Shown piece by piece: positions 1 through 7,763 of a stretch of DNA of 64,000 nt. This stretch comes from CAIWHR01 sp039931775 (lineage in GTDB: Bacteria > Pseudomonadota > Gammaproteobacteria > Burkholderiales > Casimicrobiaceae). The notes beneath the pieces were generated by a model, which was given only the letters and a program-made list of their open reading frames with translations, was not told the origin of the DNA and did not search any database. The position numbers were made by a program, and so were the translations under genes. The stretch covers positions 1 to 64,000 of the forward strand of contig JBDTRG010000050.1 in assembly GCA_039931775.1 (NCBI GenBank), read 5' to 3'. Positions within the stretch are counted from its first letter, which is position 1; each line of letters starts with the position of its first letter.

Positions 1-415
1 AAACCTGGGGCTCGGCTAGGTCGAGCCATGCCAGCGAGTAAAGGGTGTCCGCGTTGGGGGCAGAGACGCCACGATAGTCTGCTGGCGGGTAGCGCGGGAC
101 ATTGATGAACTGTCCCATGGGCGCCGTCAGCCCTTCCAGCTTGGGAACGTTACTCATCTGTACGCGCGTGATCTCGGTCGTGATGAGCGAGTAGCCATAG
201 ACATACGCGTCGGTTGCAACCGCGACGGCCTCTTTCACCTTGGCGGCGGCGACATCGGAGTCGGCCTTGGCCTTGGCCGCGTCCGCAGCGGCAGGGGCGT
301 CCGACTTCGCGGTCGGAGTCGATGGCTTTTGATCGCCGCATCCTGCGAGACCGACCGCAGCTGCGGCCACCATCGCAAGGAGAGTCGTCTTGTAATTCCA
401 TGCTGCCATATTCAT
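1..415 (-). CDS. DUF1254-domain lipoprotein, 3' end outside window
   Basis: Partial gene reading off the left edge; about 138 residues are visible. The start is ATG at 415, preceded by GGAG seven bases upstream. Residues 1-26 form a lipoprotein signal: charged start, hydrophobic stretch, then the lipobox LAGC (Cys near residue 26), followed by an Ala/Lys/Asp-rich linker. From about residue 65 the protein reads AYVYGYSLITTEITR and later APMGQFINV and NADTLYS, which is the start of a DUF1254 domain as I recognise it. The family is widespread in proteobacteria, usually exported, and its biochemical role is not known to me. The remaining DUF1254 part and any C-terminal DUF1214 domain would lie outside the window. 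Confidence 0.85.
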   Translation of the reverse strand, partial: MNMAAWNYKTTLLAMVAAAAVGLAGCGDQKPSTPTAKSDAPAAADAAKAKADSDVAAAKVKEAVAVATDAYVYGYSLITTEITRVQMSNVPKLEGLTAPMGQFINVPRYPPADYRGVSAPNADTLYSLAWLDLAEPQV

Positions 416-714
416 CGTTTCTCCGTATTATTCGGGGCTGTCGCCGCGCCCACGCCGTTTGTCGCTGTCTGCTGCTTTCTGGGTGTCCAACTGGCGCCAC
501 TATCCCATACCGGCGGAAGGATCAGGTCGCTGGGCAATGTGGCGCCACCGAAGCACCATCGCCGCGCAGGCTACGTCATTCTCGCGGCGGCTCGCACTCG
601 TCGTGATGTCCGCTTCTCGAAGGCGCGAAGGACGGCAATGGGTCGACGTCATTGACTGCAATATGTTTCAATACATTTTCTCTGGCGAATTTCATTCGGG
701 AAACTTACGCAATC
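416..714. other. Divergent intergenic region
   Basis: About 300 bases between the divergent lipoprotein and peroxidase-related genes. No convincing coding region in either direction. The only signal I can support is a possible promoter at its right end (separate entry). The rest shows no repeats or strong hairpins. Confidence 0.6.
652..680 (+). promoter_or_regulatory. Possible promoter of peroxidase-related gene
   Basis: TTGACT at 652-657 is a near-perfect -35 element and is followed by an AT-rich stretch (ATACATTTTC at 671-680) where a -10 would lie. The best-spaced hexamer (ATTTTC, 17-bp spacer) is poor and TACATT is too close (14 bp), so the call is tentative. It argues for ATG 715, not the upstream in-frame TTG at 652, as the start of the downstream gene. 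Confidence 0.4.
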
Positions 715-1299
715 ATGAACGCCGCTCCAATCAGCCGCTACCCGGTTCCCAAACTCGAGGAACTGCCCGAAGACATCCGTGCATGCATGCTTGAAGTGCA
801 GGAAAGGGCCGGTTTCGTCCCGAACGTCTTCCTGACCTTGGCGCACCGTCCGGCCGAATTCAGGGCGTTCTTCGCGTACCACGACGCGCTGATGCTTCGG
901 GACTCCGGTCTCACCAAGGCCGAGAGGGAGATGATCGTCGTCGCGACGTCCGGCGCGAATGATTGCCTCTACTGCATCGTGGCGCACGGCGCGATCCTGC
1001 GCATCTACGCGAAGAATCCTCTCGTCGCCGATCAGGTCGCGGTCAACCATCGCAAGGCCGACATCTCCGACCGGCAGAAGGCGATGCTCGACTTCGCGGT
1101 CAAGGTTGCGTTGCGGGCCGTCGAAATCGACGATGGCGATTTCGCCGAGCTTCGTGCCCACGGATTCAGCGACGAGGACGCCTGGGACATCGGTGCGATC
1201 GCGGCGTTTTTCGCGCTTTCAAACCGAATGGCCAATCTTATCGGGATGCGGCCCAACGACGAGTTCTTCCTTCTCGGTCGAACCCCGAAGGCGAAGTAG
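715..1299 (+). CDS. Peroxidase-related (AhpD/CMD-like) protein
   Basis: 194 residues. All-alpha AhpD/carboxymuconolactone decarboxylase fold. The hallmark is Glu72 followed by Cys84-Leu-Tyr-Cys87 and His91 (EREMIVVATSG then CLYCIVAHG), the redox CxxC and proton-relay arrangement of AhpD-type alkylhydroperoxidases. The family typically reduces peroxides or acts as a thiol oxidoreductase; the physiological partner is not evident here. Start ATG 715 was chosen because the upstream in-frame TTG sits inside a likely -35 element. Shine-Dalgarno is weak (GGGAAA, about 13 bases upstream). It converges on the dienelactone hydrolase gene, with 117 non-coding bases between that show no clear terminator. 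Confidence 0.85.
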   Translation: MNAAPISRYPVPKLEELPEDIRACMLEVQERAGFVPNVFLTLAHRPAEFRAFFAYHDALMLRDSGLTKAEREMIVVATSGANDCLYCIVAHGAILRIYAKNPLVADQVAVNHRKADISDRQKAMLDFAVKVALRAVEIDDGDFAELRAHGFSDEDAWDIGAIAAFFALSNRMANLIGMRPNDEFFLLGRTPKAK

Positions 1300-1416
1300 C
1301 GGATCCGCTTTCCTCGGGGCAACCCGCCCCGCGGCCGCCGAACGCTCGAAGGAGTGTGCGCTATCCGGGCGCTGCGTACGGCGAAACAAATTGCAAAAGA
1401 GATCTCGCCATTTCCG

Positions 1417-2295
1417 TCAGGCCGCGCCGTACTTCTTGAACCAGGCGAGCATCCTGCCCCAGGCGTCGTCGGAGTCGGCCTTTCGGTAGCTGTCGGGCCG
1501 GAAATCGGCATTGAATCCGTGCCCGGCCTCCGGGTAGATGACGACTTCTGACGGCGTTCCAGCCGCCTTCAATGCGGCAAAAAACTTCTCCACCTGGTCG
1601 ACCGGAATGCCCGCGTCCTTGCCGCCGTAGAGGCCGAGCACCGGAACCTTGATTTCGGCGACGCGATCCATCGCCGTACGCGGCGTGTACTCGTTCGCCT
1701 GTCCTCCGATGGGTCCGTACCATGCGGCAGCGGCCTTGAGCTTGGGATTCGCGGCCGCGTAGACCAGCACCGTGCGCCCTCCGCGGCAGAAGCCGGTGAT
1801 GGCCATCCGGTTGGTGTCCGCCTTGCCGCTCGCCGCCGCGAACGCGACGGTCGCGTCATAATCGGTGACGAGTTCCGTGTCGTACTTGGTGTTCACGATC
1901 GGCATGATCTCGGCCATGGCCGTGACCTTCGTCAGATCGGCCTTGCGCGTGTACAGGTCCGGCACGATCGCGTAGTAGCCGACCTTGGCGAGACGCCTGC
2001 AAATGTCCTTGATGTACGGATTGAGGCCGAAGACCTCGGCGGCCACGAGCACGACCGGGAACGGCCCGCCGGCTGCCGGCATCGCCCGATAGCCGCGCAG
2101 CTGCGCGTCCTTGGCCGCAATCATGACGTCGGCGACGTCGAGGCCGGCACTGTCGGTCGTAACGCTCTGGGCATTCGCCTGCGACGCCAGGGCCATTGCG
2201 GCACTCGCCCCCAACGCCGTCCAGATGAAATCGCGGCGGTCGAAATCCTTCTCCGGCAGCAAACCTTTCACGTCCTGTTCGAGTTCGAGTTTCAT
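1417..2295 (-). CDS. Dienelactone hydrolase family protein, Tat-exported
   Basis: 292 residues, alpha/beta hydrolase of the dienelactone hydrolase family. Start ATG 2295 has GGAG seven bases upstream; the open frame upstream of it has no support. A twin-arginine signal begins at Arg20-Arg21 (RRDFIWTALGASAAMALAS, then an AxA-type site near residue 42), so the enzyme is probably periplasmic. Catalytic triad by pattern: Cys170 in GFCRGG, Asp227 in GGKDAG, His259 in AGHGF; Cys as nucleophile is usual for this family. Substrate is unknown: members cleave dienelactones or other esters. It stands alone, with 91 bases to the end of the dihydroorotase-like gene. Confidence 0.88.
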   Translation of the reverse strand: MKLELEQDVKGLLPEKDFDRRDFIWTALGASAAMALASQANAQSVTTDSAGLDVADVMIAAKDAQLRGYRAMPAAGGPFPVVLVAAEVFGLNPYIKDICRRLAKVGYYAIVPDLYTRKADLTKVTAMAEIMPIVNTKYDTELVTDYDATVAFAAASGKADTNRMAITGFCRGGRTVLVYAAANPKLKAAAAWYGPIGGQANEYTPRTAMDRVAEIKVPVLGLYGGKDAGIPVDQVEKFFAALKAAGTPSEVVIYPEAGHGFNADFRPDSYRKADSDDAWGRMLAWFKKYGAA

Positions 2296-2386
2296 CCGCT
2301 TCTCCTCAATGGCGCCACACGGGGGGCGCATGCCGTGGTCAACCAAGTACAAACAGCCGTTCGCGATTCGTCATTCCCGGCGTCGT

Positions 2387-3661
2387 TCAACTTTCGAATA
2401 CGACGTGTCCGCCGACGAGCGTCGTGCGGACCTTCCCCGGGACCTCCAGTCCCAGGAACGGCGTGTTCTTGCCCTGGCTCCTAAGCGCCGAGGGCTCAAC
2501 CCGCCATTGCGCGTCCGGATCGAAGATACAGACGTCGGCCGGTGCGCCGATACCTAGGTGCCCGGCCGGCGAACCCAGGAGTTGCGCCGGCCGCGACGTG
2601 ATCCGGGCGAGTCCGTCCGCGAGCGGAATGCCATCCTCCAAGGCCCATTTCAGCGTCAGCGGCAGCAGGAGCTCCAGGCCCGTCGCGCCTGGCTCCGCTT
2701 CGCCGAAGGGCAGTTGCTTTGCGTCGTCGTCGACCGGCGTGTGATCGGAGCACACGATGTCGATCGTTCCGTCGGCGACCCCTGCGCGGAGCGCCGCCCG
2801 ATCGCGGGTGCTGCGCAGCGGCGGCACCAGCCGGCACTGCGCGTCGAACCAGCCGATGTCGACATCGCACAGGTGCAGGTGATGCGCTCCGACGTCGCAG
2901 GTCACCGCCAATCCCTCCTGCTTTGCCGCGCGAACCATCGCGACCCCTTCCGCGGTCGACAGGCGGCACAGATGCACGCGCACACCGGTCGCGCGGACCA
3001 GCGCGAAGATCGTCGCCAGCGCGATCGTCTCCGCGGCGGGGGGGATCGCCGCCAGGCCGAGACGCGTCGCGATCTCGCCGTCGTGGGCGACTCCGCCCCG
3101 GGCGAGATACGAATCCTGGGGTCGCAGCCAGACGCGGTGGCCGAACGTCGCGGCGTATTGCATCGCGCGGAGCAGCACGCCGGTGTCGGTGAGCGGCGCT
3201 TCCGCTTGCGAGAACGCGACGCACCCGGCGTCGGTCAACTCGCCCATTTCAGTGAGTTCCTCGCCGGCCAATCCGACGGTCAGCGCGCCGACCGGATAGA
3301 CATGCGCGAGGTCGAGCGAACGCGCGCGGTACTTCAGCATTTCGACGAGACCCGGCTCGTCGAGCGGTGGATCGGTGTCCGGCGGACAGGCGAGGCTCGT
3401 GACGCCGCCCGCGACGGCGGCCTTCATTTCCGATTCGAGCGTGGCCTTGTATTCGAATCCCGGCTCGCGCAGGCGCACCGAGACGTCGACGAGCCCCGGA
3501 CACGCGACGAGCCCGGTCGCATCGATGCTGCGATTGGCACTCCAGCCGGAGGGCGCCTCGCCGACCGCCGCGATGCGACCCGCGGCAATGTAGACAGACG
3601 CGATCCGATCGACGCCGTTTTGCGGGTCGATCACGCGGGCGTGCCTGATTTCGATCTTCAC
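2387..3661 (-). CDS. pyrC: Dihydroorotase-like protein, probably non-catalytic (PyrC')
   Basis: 424 residues, GTG start at 3661, 25 bases after the pyrB stop. Overall a type I dihydroorotase: N-terminal strand region, PGLVDV and LREPG near residues 55-68, TCDVGAHHLHL and CSDHTP further on, C-terminal G-AD-CIFDP. The metal-binding Asp-x-His-x-His is here Asp59-Val-Ser-Val-Arg63, so both histidines are gone, and the second His of the usual DHAPH motif is Val (DHTPV). Known PyrC' proteins of this kind (for example in Pseudomonas) are inactive partners that hold aspartate transcarbamoylase in a dodecamer. I infer the same structural role; a true dihydroorotase should be encoded elsewhere. Confidence 0.9.
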   Translation of the reverse strand: MKIEIRHARVIDPQNGVDRIASVYIAAGRIAAVGEAPSGWSANRSIDATGLVACPGLVDVSVRLREPGFEYKATLESEMKAAVAGGVTSLACPPDTDPPLDEPGLVEMLKYRARSLDLAHVYPVGALTVGLAGEELTEMGELTDAGCVAFSQAEAPLTDTGVLLRAMQYAATFGHRVWLRPQDSYLARGGVAHDGEIATRLGLAAIPPAAETIALATIFALVRATGVRVHLCRLSTAEGVAMVRAAKQEGLAVTCDVGAHHLHLCDVDIGWFDAQCRLVPPLRSTRDRAALRAGVADGTIDIVCSDHTPVDDDAKQLPFGEAEPGATGLELLLPLTLKWALEDGIPLADGLARITSRPAQLLGSPAGHLGIGAPADVCIFDPDAQWRVEPSALRSQGKNTPFLGLEVPGKVRTTLVGGHVVFES

Positions 3662-3686
3662 GCCGAGTCGATCCTCGAAGGGTCGT

Positions 3687-4646
3687 TCATCCGCCTGCCA
3701 CCATGCTCAACACCGCCATCCGCACCGCGATGCCAAATGTCACCTGGGGAAGGATCACGCTTCGCGCCCCGTCGGCCACCGCAGATTCGATCTCGACGCC
3801 GCGGTTCATCGGACCGGGGTGCATCACGATCGCATCGGGCTTCGCCAACGCGAGTTTTTCGGCGGTCAGCCCATAGTGCTTGAAATATTCGCCGACCGAA
3901 GGCAGCAGCGCGCCCTTCATCCGCTCGTTCTGCAACCGCAGCATCACGACGACGTCGCAGCCCCTGAGCCCGGCACGCATGTCGTGGTGGACCTGCACGC
4001 CCAGCGCCTGCACCGCGGTGGGAAGCAGCGTCTTCGGGCCGATCGCGCGCACTTCCGGGGTCCCGAGCGTGGTCAAGCCGTGAATCAGCGAGCGCGCGAC
4101 GCGCGAATGCAGCACGTCGCCGACGATGCCGACCGTGAGGTTGCGGAAGTCCTTCTTGTAATGACGGATCGTGAAGAGGTCGAGCAACCCCTGGGTCGGG
4201 TGGGCGTGCCGGCCGTCGCCAGCGTTGACGACGTGCACGTGCGCGCGACCGGTCCGGTTGAGGTGCGCCGCGATGAGATGCGGCGCGCCCGACTGCGAAT
4301 GGCGGACGACGAACATGTCGGCGTTCATCGCGACCAAGTTGTCGACGGTGTCGAGCAGCGTTTCGCCCTTGCTCGTCGACGAGAAGCCGATGTTGAGGTT
4401 GATCACGTCGGCGGACAGACGCTTGGCGGCGATCTCGAACGTGGTTCGCGTGCGTGTCGAGTTCTCGAAGAACAGGTTGAATACCGACCGGCCGCGCAAA
4501 AGCGGCACTTTCTTGACGTCGCGCTCGGCGATCGACGCGAACGGCACCGCGGTATCGAGGATGCGAACGATCACCTCGGCAGGCAGGCCCTCGAGCGTCA
4601 GAAGGTGCGTGAGCTCGCCCGCGGCGTTGAGCTGCGGGTTACGCAC
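3687..4646 (-). CDS. pyrB: Aspartate carbamoyltransferase catalytic chain
   Basis: 319 residues. Catalyses carbamoyl phosphate plus aspartate to N-carbamoylaspartate, the first committed pyrimidine step, in the cytoplasm. Signatures: carbamoyl-phosphate loop FFENSTRTRTTFEIA, the mobile loop STSKGETLLDTV, and HPTQGLLDL. GTG start at 4646 overlaps the end of pyrR by 8 bases, which suggests translational coupling. Gene order pyrR-pyrB-pyrC' is the usual arrangement for class A transcarbamoylases that use an inactive dihydroorotase subunit in place of a PyrI regulatory chain; no pyrI is present nearby. Confidence 0.96.
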   Translation of the reverse strand: MRNPQLNAAGELTHLLTLEGLPAEVIVRILDTAVPFASIAERDVKKVPLLRGRSVFNLFFENSTRTRTTFEIAAKRLSADVINLNIGFSSTSKGETLLDTVDNLVAMNADMFVVRHSQSGAPHLIAAHLNRTGRAHVHVVNAGDGRHAHPTQGLLDLFTIRHYKKDFRNLTVGIVGDVLHSRVARSLIHGLTTLGTPEVRAIGPKTLLPTAVQALGVQVHHDMRAGLRGCDVVVMLRLQNERMKGALLPSVGEYFKHYGLTAEKLALAKPDAIVMHPGPMNRGVEIESAVADGARSVILPQVTFGIAVRMAVLSMVAGG

Positions 4647-5139
4647 CGTCGGCCTCCGTGGTGAGGGTCAGCTTGCCGTTGTCGGAGCGCGACAGCACCA
4701 CCGACAGATTGCGCGCGACCGCAAGTCGCGCGCCGGTGTAGGTGGGCTCGATCGGCAGCTCGCGACCCCCGCGATCGACGAGCACGGCGAGCTCGATTGC
4801 TGCGGGGCGTCCGAAATCGAAGAGCTCGTTGATCGCCGCGCGCACGCTTCGGCCCGTATAGAGCACGTCGTCGACCAGCACGATGCAGGCGCCTTCGACT
4901 TCGAACGGCAGCTCGGTGGACCTGACCTCCGGCTTCAATCCCGTACGATGGAAATCGTCGCGATAGAACGAAACGTCGATGAACCCGACCGGATGATTGC
5001 CGGGGATGAGTTCGGCAAGGCGTTGCGCGATCCACGCGCCGCCGGAGTAGATTCCAACGAACTTGGCGTCGAAAGCGACGGCACCGCGCATGCGATCGGC
5101 AAGCGCTTTGATCGTCTCTTCGGCGTCAGGCAGGGCCAT
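4639..5139 (-). CDS. pyrR: PyrR-type uracil phosphoribosyltransferase/regulator
   Basis: 166 residues from ATG 5139. Type I phosphoribosyltransferase fold with the PRPP-binding motif CIVLVDDVLYTGRS (acidic pair followed by TGRS) and N-terminal IYSGGAWIA. In Bacillus PyrR is an RNA-binding attenuator of pyr operons; in proteobacteria the homologue is often present without an obvious attenuator and may act mainly as a weak uracil phosphoribosyltransferase. No attenuator hairpin was recognised upstream, where the gene overlaps ruvX by 14 bases. In-frame codons upstream of ATG 5139 lie inside ruvX and give no family-like sequence. Confidence 0.92.
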   Translation of the reverse strand: MALPDAEETIKALADRMRGAVAFDAKFVGIYSGGAWIAQRLAELIPGNHPVGFIDVSFYRDDFHRTGLKPEVRSTELPFEVEGACIVLVDDVLYTGRSVRAAINELFDFGRPAAIELAVLVDRGGRELPIEPTYTGARLAVARNLSVVLSRSDNGKLTLTTEADGA

Positions 5140-5587
5140 GAAGGTCTTTTCGCTGGTCGTCGTCGAACCACGATTGCAGGATGAACTGCGCCGCAACCGC
5201 ATCGCGCGCGGCCTTGCGGTCCGGCCCGCGGACGCCGGCCTCGGCAAGGGCAGCGTCGGCGCCGACCGTGGTGAACCGTTCGTCGACGCGCGCGACAGGG
5301 AGCGCGAAGCGGCCTTCGAGCTGGCGGGCGAAGCGTTCGGCGCGCGCCGTCATCTCATGCTCGCTGCCGTCGGCGTGCACCGGGCGTCCGACGACGAGCA
5401 GGTCGGGCTGCCACTCGTCGATCAACGATGCGATCGCGGCAAATCGCGCGGCATTGGCCTCGCCGGCGACCGTCGTCAACGGCCGCGCGACGCGGGTGAG
5501 CGCGTTGCCCAGCGCGACGCCGATCCTCCGCGTCCCGAAGTCGAACGCGAGCACCGTCGACTCGCCGGCTCGCGTGGTCGGCGCCAC
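5126..5587 (-). CDS. ruvX: YqgF/RuvX family RNase H-fold nuclease
   Basis: 153 residues, GTG start at 5587 three bases after the yqgE stop. Matches the YqgF family: DFGTRRIGVALG at the N-terminus, VVGRPVHADGSEH in the middle, DERFTT and DAVAAQFIL toward the end; these carry the acidic active-site residues of this RNase H-like fold. Family members process the 5' end of pre-16S rRNA and have been proposed as Holliday-junction resolvases. The yqgE-ruvX pairing is nearly universal in proteobacteria. The end overlaps pyrR. The Shine-Dalgarno is not obvious, consistent with coupling to yqgE. Confidence 0.93.
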   Translation of the reverse strand: MAPTTRAGESTVLAFDFGTRRIGVALGNALTRVARPLTTVAGEANAARFAAIASLIDEWQPDLLVVGRPVHADGSEHEMTARAERFARQLEGRFALPVARVDERFTTVGADAALAEAGVRGPDRKAARDAVAAQFILQSWFDDDQRKDLHGPA

Positions 5588-5590
5588 CGG

Positions 5591-6169
5591 TCATGCGTGT
5601 CCGACATCGCCGGACAACCGCGAGTAGTCGATGCCGAGGAGCCGCATCGCCGCAGGCAGACGCGCCTCGGCGGAGGTCTCGAACAGCACGTGGGGATCCG
5701 CCGCGACCGTGAGCCAGGCGTTTTGCGCAATCTCTTCCTCGAGCTGGCCCGCGGACCAGCCGGCGTAGCCGAGCGAGATGATCACGTCCCTGGGGCCGTC
5801 CCCGCGGGCGACCGCCTCGAGCACGTCTTTCGACGTCGTGAGACCGACCTCGTCGTCGACCGCAAGCGTGGATTGCCAGTTGCCAAGCGGCCGGTGCAGC
5901 ACAAAGCCGCGGTCGACCTGGACCGGCCCGCCGAAATGGACCGGCGCGCGCCGCAATGCTTCGTCCTCGAGCGGCACGTCGATCTGCTCGAACAGCGACG
6001 AGAGCGTCATTTCGGTCGGCTTGTTGACGACGATACCGAGGGCGCCGTCGGCGTTGTGCTCACACACGTACGTCAGCGTCTGCGAAAAGCGGGGATCGGC
6101 CATCGTGGGCATGGCGATCAGGAAGTGATGCGTGAAGTTGGCGGCCGGGCCACCCGTGGTGCCACCCAT
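5591..6169 (-). CDS. yqgE: YqgE/AlgH family protein
   Basis: 192 residues. Recognised by the family start HHFLIAMPTMADPRF, YVCEHNADGALGIVVNKP, HFGGPVQVDRGFVLH, and the SLGYAGWSAGQLEEEI block. Function is unclear in general (AlgH was linked to alginate regulation in Pseudomonas). ATG 6169 is the only plausible start: the next in-frame Met lies inside the conserved core. There is no room for a Shine-Dalgarno, because a sigma-70-type promoter sits immediately upstream and would start the transcript at or next to this ATG. First gene of the yqgE-ruvX-pyrR-pyrB-pyrC' run. Confidence 0.95.
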   Translation of the reverse strand: MGGTTGGPAANFTHHFLIAMPTMADPRFSQTLTYVCEHNADGALGIVVNKPTEMTLSSLFEQIDVPLEDEALRRAPVHFGGPVQVDRGFVLHRPLGNWQSTLAVDDEVGLTTSKDVLEAVARGDGPRDVIISLGYAGWSAGQLEEEIAQNAWLTVAADPHVLFETSAEARLPAAMRLLGIDYSRLSGDVGHA

Positions 6170-6176
6170 AGGCGCA

Positions 6177-6205
6177 ATTGTAAACGCCGGCCCCCATCGG
6201 CACAA
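6177..6205 (-). promoter_or_regulatory. Sigma-70-type promoter of yqgE-ruvX-pyrRBC'
   Basis: Read on the minus strand: TTGTGC at 6205-6200, a 17-bp spacer, TACAAT at 6182-6177. The A of the yqgE ATG (6169) follows the -10 after seven bases, the usual distance to +1. The transcript may therefore be leaderless. Confidence 0.65.
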
Positions 6206-6310
6206 TTGGCGACACTTGGCCCCTGTCCCTGCGAGATATCCCGAAATGCGACCTGTCGCCCGCTGGCTGGCGTTTTCCTGCATCCTTCCGGTCGACCGGC
6301 GCGCCGCCCG

Positions 6311-7759
6311 ATGAGCGACGGAGCGATCCGCGGCGCGCTCGTCTGGTTCCGCCGCGACCTCCGCGATTTCGATCACGCGGCGCTCTATCACGCGCTGCGC
6401 GACGCAAGGCAGGTCTACTGCGCGTTCATCTTCGATCGCGAGATCCTCGACGTACTGCCGACGCAAAGGGATCGCCGCGTCGAGTTCATCCGGGAGGGCC
6501 TCGTCGAGCTCGACGCGGCGCTGCGTGCGAAAGGTGGCGCGCTCATCGTGCGCCACGCAATTGCCAGGGTGGCGATTCCCGAGCTCGCCGCCGAACTCGG
6601 CGTCGCGGCGGTCTATGCGAACCGCGACTACGAGCCCGCGGCCATCGAGCGCGATGCGGAAGTCGCCCGCGCGCTCGGGGCGCGCGGCGTGGCGCTTCAG
6701 ACCTTCAAGGATCAGGTCGTCTTCGAGCGCGGCGAAGTGCTTGCGCAGAGTGGCCGATCTTTTGGCGTTTTCACTGCGTACAAGAACGCATGGCTGAAGG
6801 CACTGACCCCATTCCATCTCATGTCCTATCCGGTGAACCGTTACGCCGATCGCCTGGCCGCGCCCGCCATAGTGAAATCGGGCGGCGTTCCGTCGCTCGC
6901 CTCGATCGGGTTTGAGCGAACCGATCTCGGCGCGACAGGCGTGCGGACCGGCATGAGCGGCGGCGCGGCACTCTTCGCCGACTTTCGTAGCCGCATCGAT
7001 CGGTACCGCCAAGCTCGCGACTTTCCGGCGGCGAAAGGGCCATCGTATCTTTCGGCACACCTGCGCTTCGGCACGGTGTCGATCCGCGAGCTCGCCGCCT
7101 ACGCGCACCAGTGCTCGCTCGAGCGCGACGGCGAAGGCGCGGCAACGTGGCTGTCGGAGCTCATCTGGCGCGAGTTCTACGCGCAGGTCCTGTGGCACCA
7201 CCCGCGCGTGGTCGCGCAGGCGTTCAAGCCCGAGTACGACGCGCTCGAATTTCCCAACGACCCCGTGCGGTTCGACGCGTGGCGCGAGGGGCGCACCGGC
7301 TATCCGATCGTCGACGCCGCGATGCGCCAGATCGATACGACGGGGTACATGCACAACCGCCTGCGGATGATCGCGGCCAGCTTTCTGGTCAAGGACCTGC
7401 TGGTCGACTGGCGCTGGGGCGAACGCTACTTCGCCGACACGCTGCTCGACTTCGACCTGGCGTCGAACAACGGCGGCTGGCAATGGGCGGCCTCGACCGG
7501 CTGCGACGCGCAGCCGTACTTCCGCATCTTCAATCCGGTGACGCAGTCGGAGCGCTTCGATCCTGCCGGCAAGTTCATCAGGCGCTACGTGCCGGAGCTC
7601 GCGGCGCTCGACGACGGACAAATCCACGCACCGTGGCTCGTACCGACGGCAATTCAGCACGCCAAGGGCGTGGTGGTCGGTCGCGATTACCCTGCGCCGA
7701 TCATCGATCACGCCGTGGCGCGCGCGGCCGCGCTGGCGTTCTTCAAGCGGGCGGGTTAG
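6311..7759 (+). CDS. phrB: Deoxyribodipyrimidine photolyase (class I CPD type)
   Basis: 482 residues from ATG 6311. Light-dependent repair of UV pyrimidine dimers with FAD. N-terminal alpha/beta antenna domain starts LVWFRRDLR-FDHAAL (residues 8-25). The C-terminal FAD-binding domain carries GPSYLSAHLRFGTVS, LIWREFYAQVLWHHP, GRTGYPIVDAAMRQ, TGYMHNRLRM, and WRWGERYFADTLLDFDLASNNGGWQWAASTG split over the active site. These match CPD photolyases more than cryptochromes. The frame stays open far upstream, but that part is antisense to yqgE/ruvX; the conserved start fits ATG 6311. Shine-Dalgarno is weak. Divergent from yqgE, convergent with the EF-G-like gene. Confidence 0.95.
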   Translation: MSDGAIRGALVWFRRDLRDFDHAALYHALRDARQVYCAFIFDREILDVLPTQRDRRVEFIREGLVELDAALRAKGGALIVRHAIARVAIPELAAELGVAAVYANRDYEPAAIERDAEVARALGARGVALQTFKDQVVFERGEVLAQSGRSFGVFTAYKNAWLKALTPFHLMSYPVNRYADRLAAPAIVKSGGVPSLASIGFERTDLGATGVRTGMSGGAALFADFRSRIDRYRQARDFPAAKGPSYLSAHLRFGTVSIRELAAYAHQCSLERDGEGAATWLSELIWREFYAQVLWHHPRVVAQAFKPEYDALEFPNDPVRFDAWREGRTGYPIVDAAMRQIDTTGYMHNRLRMIAASFLVKDLLVDWRWGERYFADTLLDFDLASNNGGWQWAASTGCDAQPYFRIFNPVTQSERFDPAGKFIRRYVPELAALDDGQIHAPWLVPTAIQHAKGVVVGRDYPAPIIDHAVARAAALAFFKRAG

Positions 7760-7763
7760 CGCG

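Noticed and set aside
5063..6310. Long N-terminal extension of the photolyase frame
   Set aside because: Antisense to ruvX and yqgE, no domain; the family start matches ATG 6311.
5591..7711. Apparent 706-residue minus-strand protein ending in YqgE
   Set aside because: Only the last 192 residues are YqgE; the rest is antisense to the photolyase. A promoter directly before ATG 6169 also excludes it.
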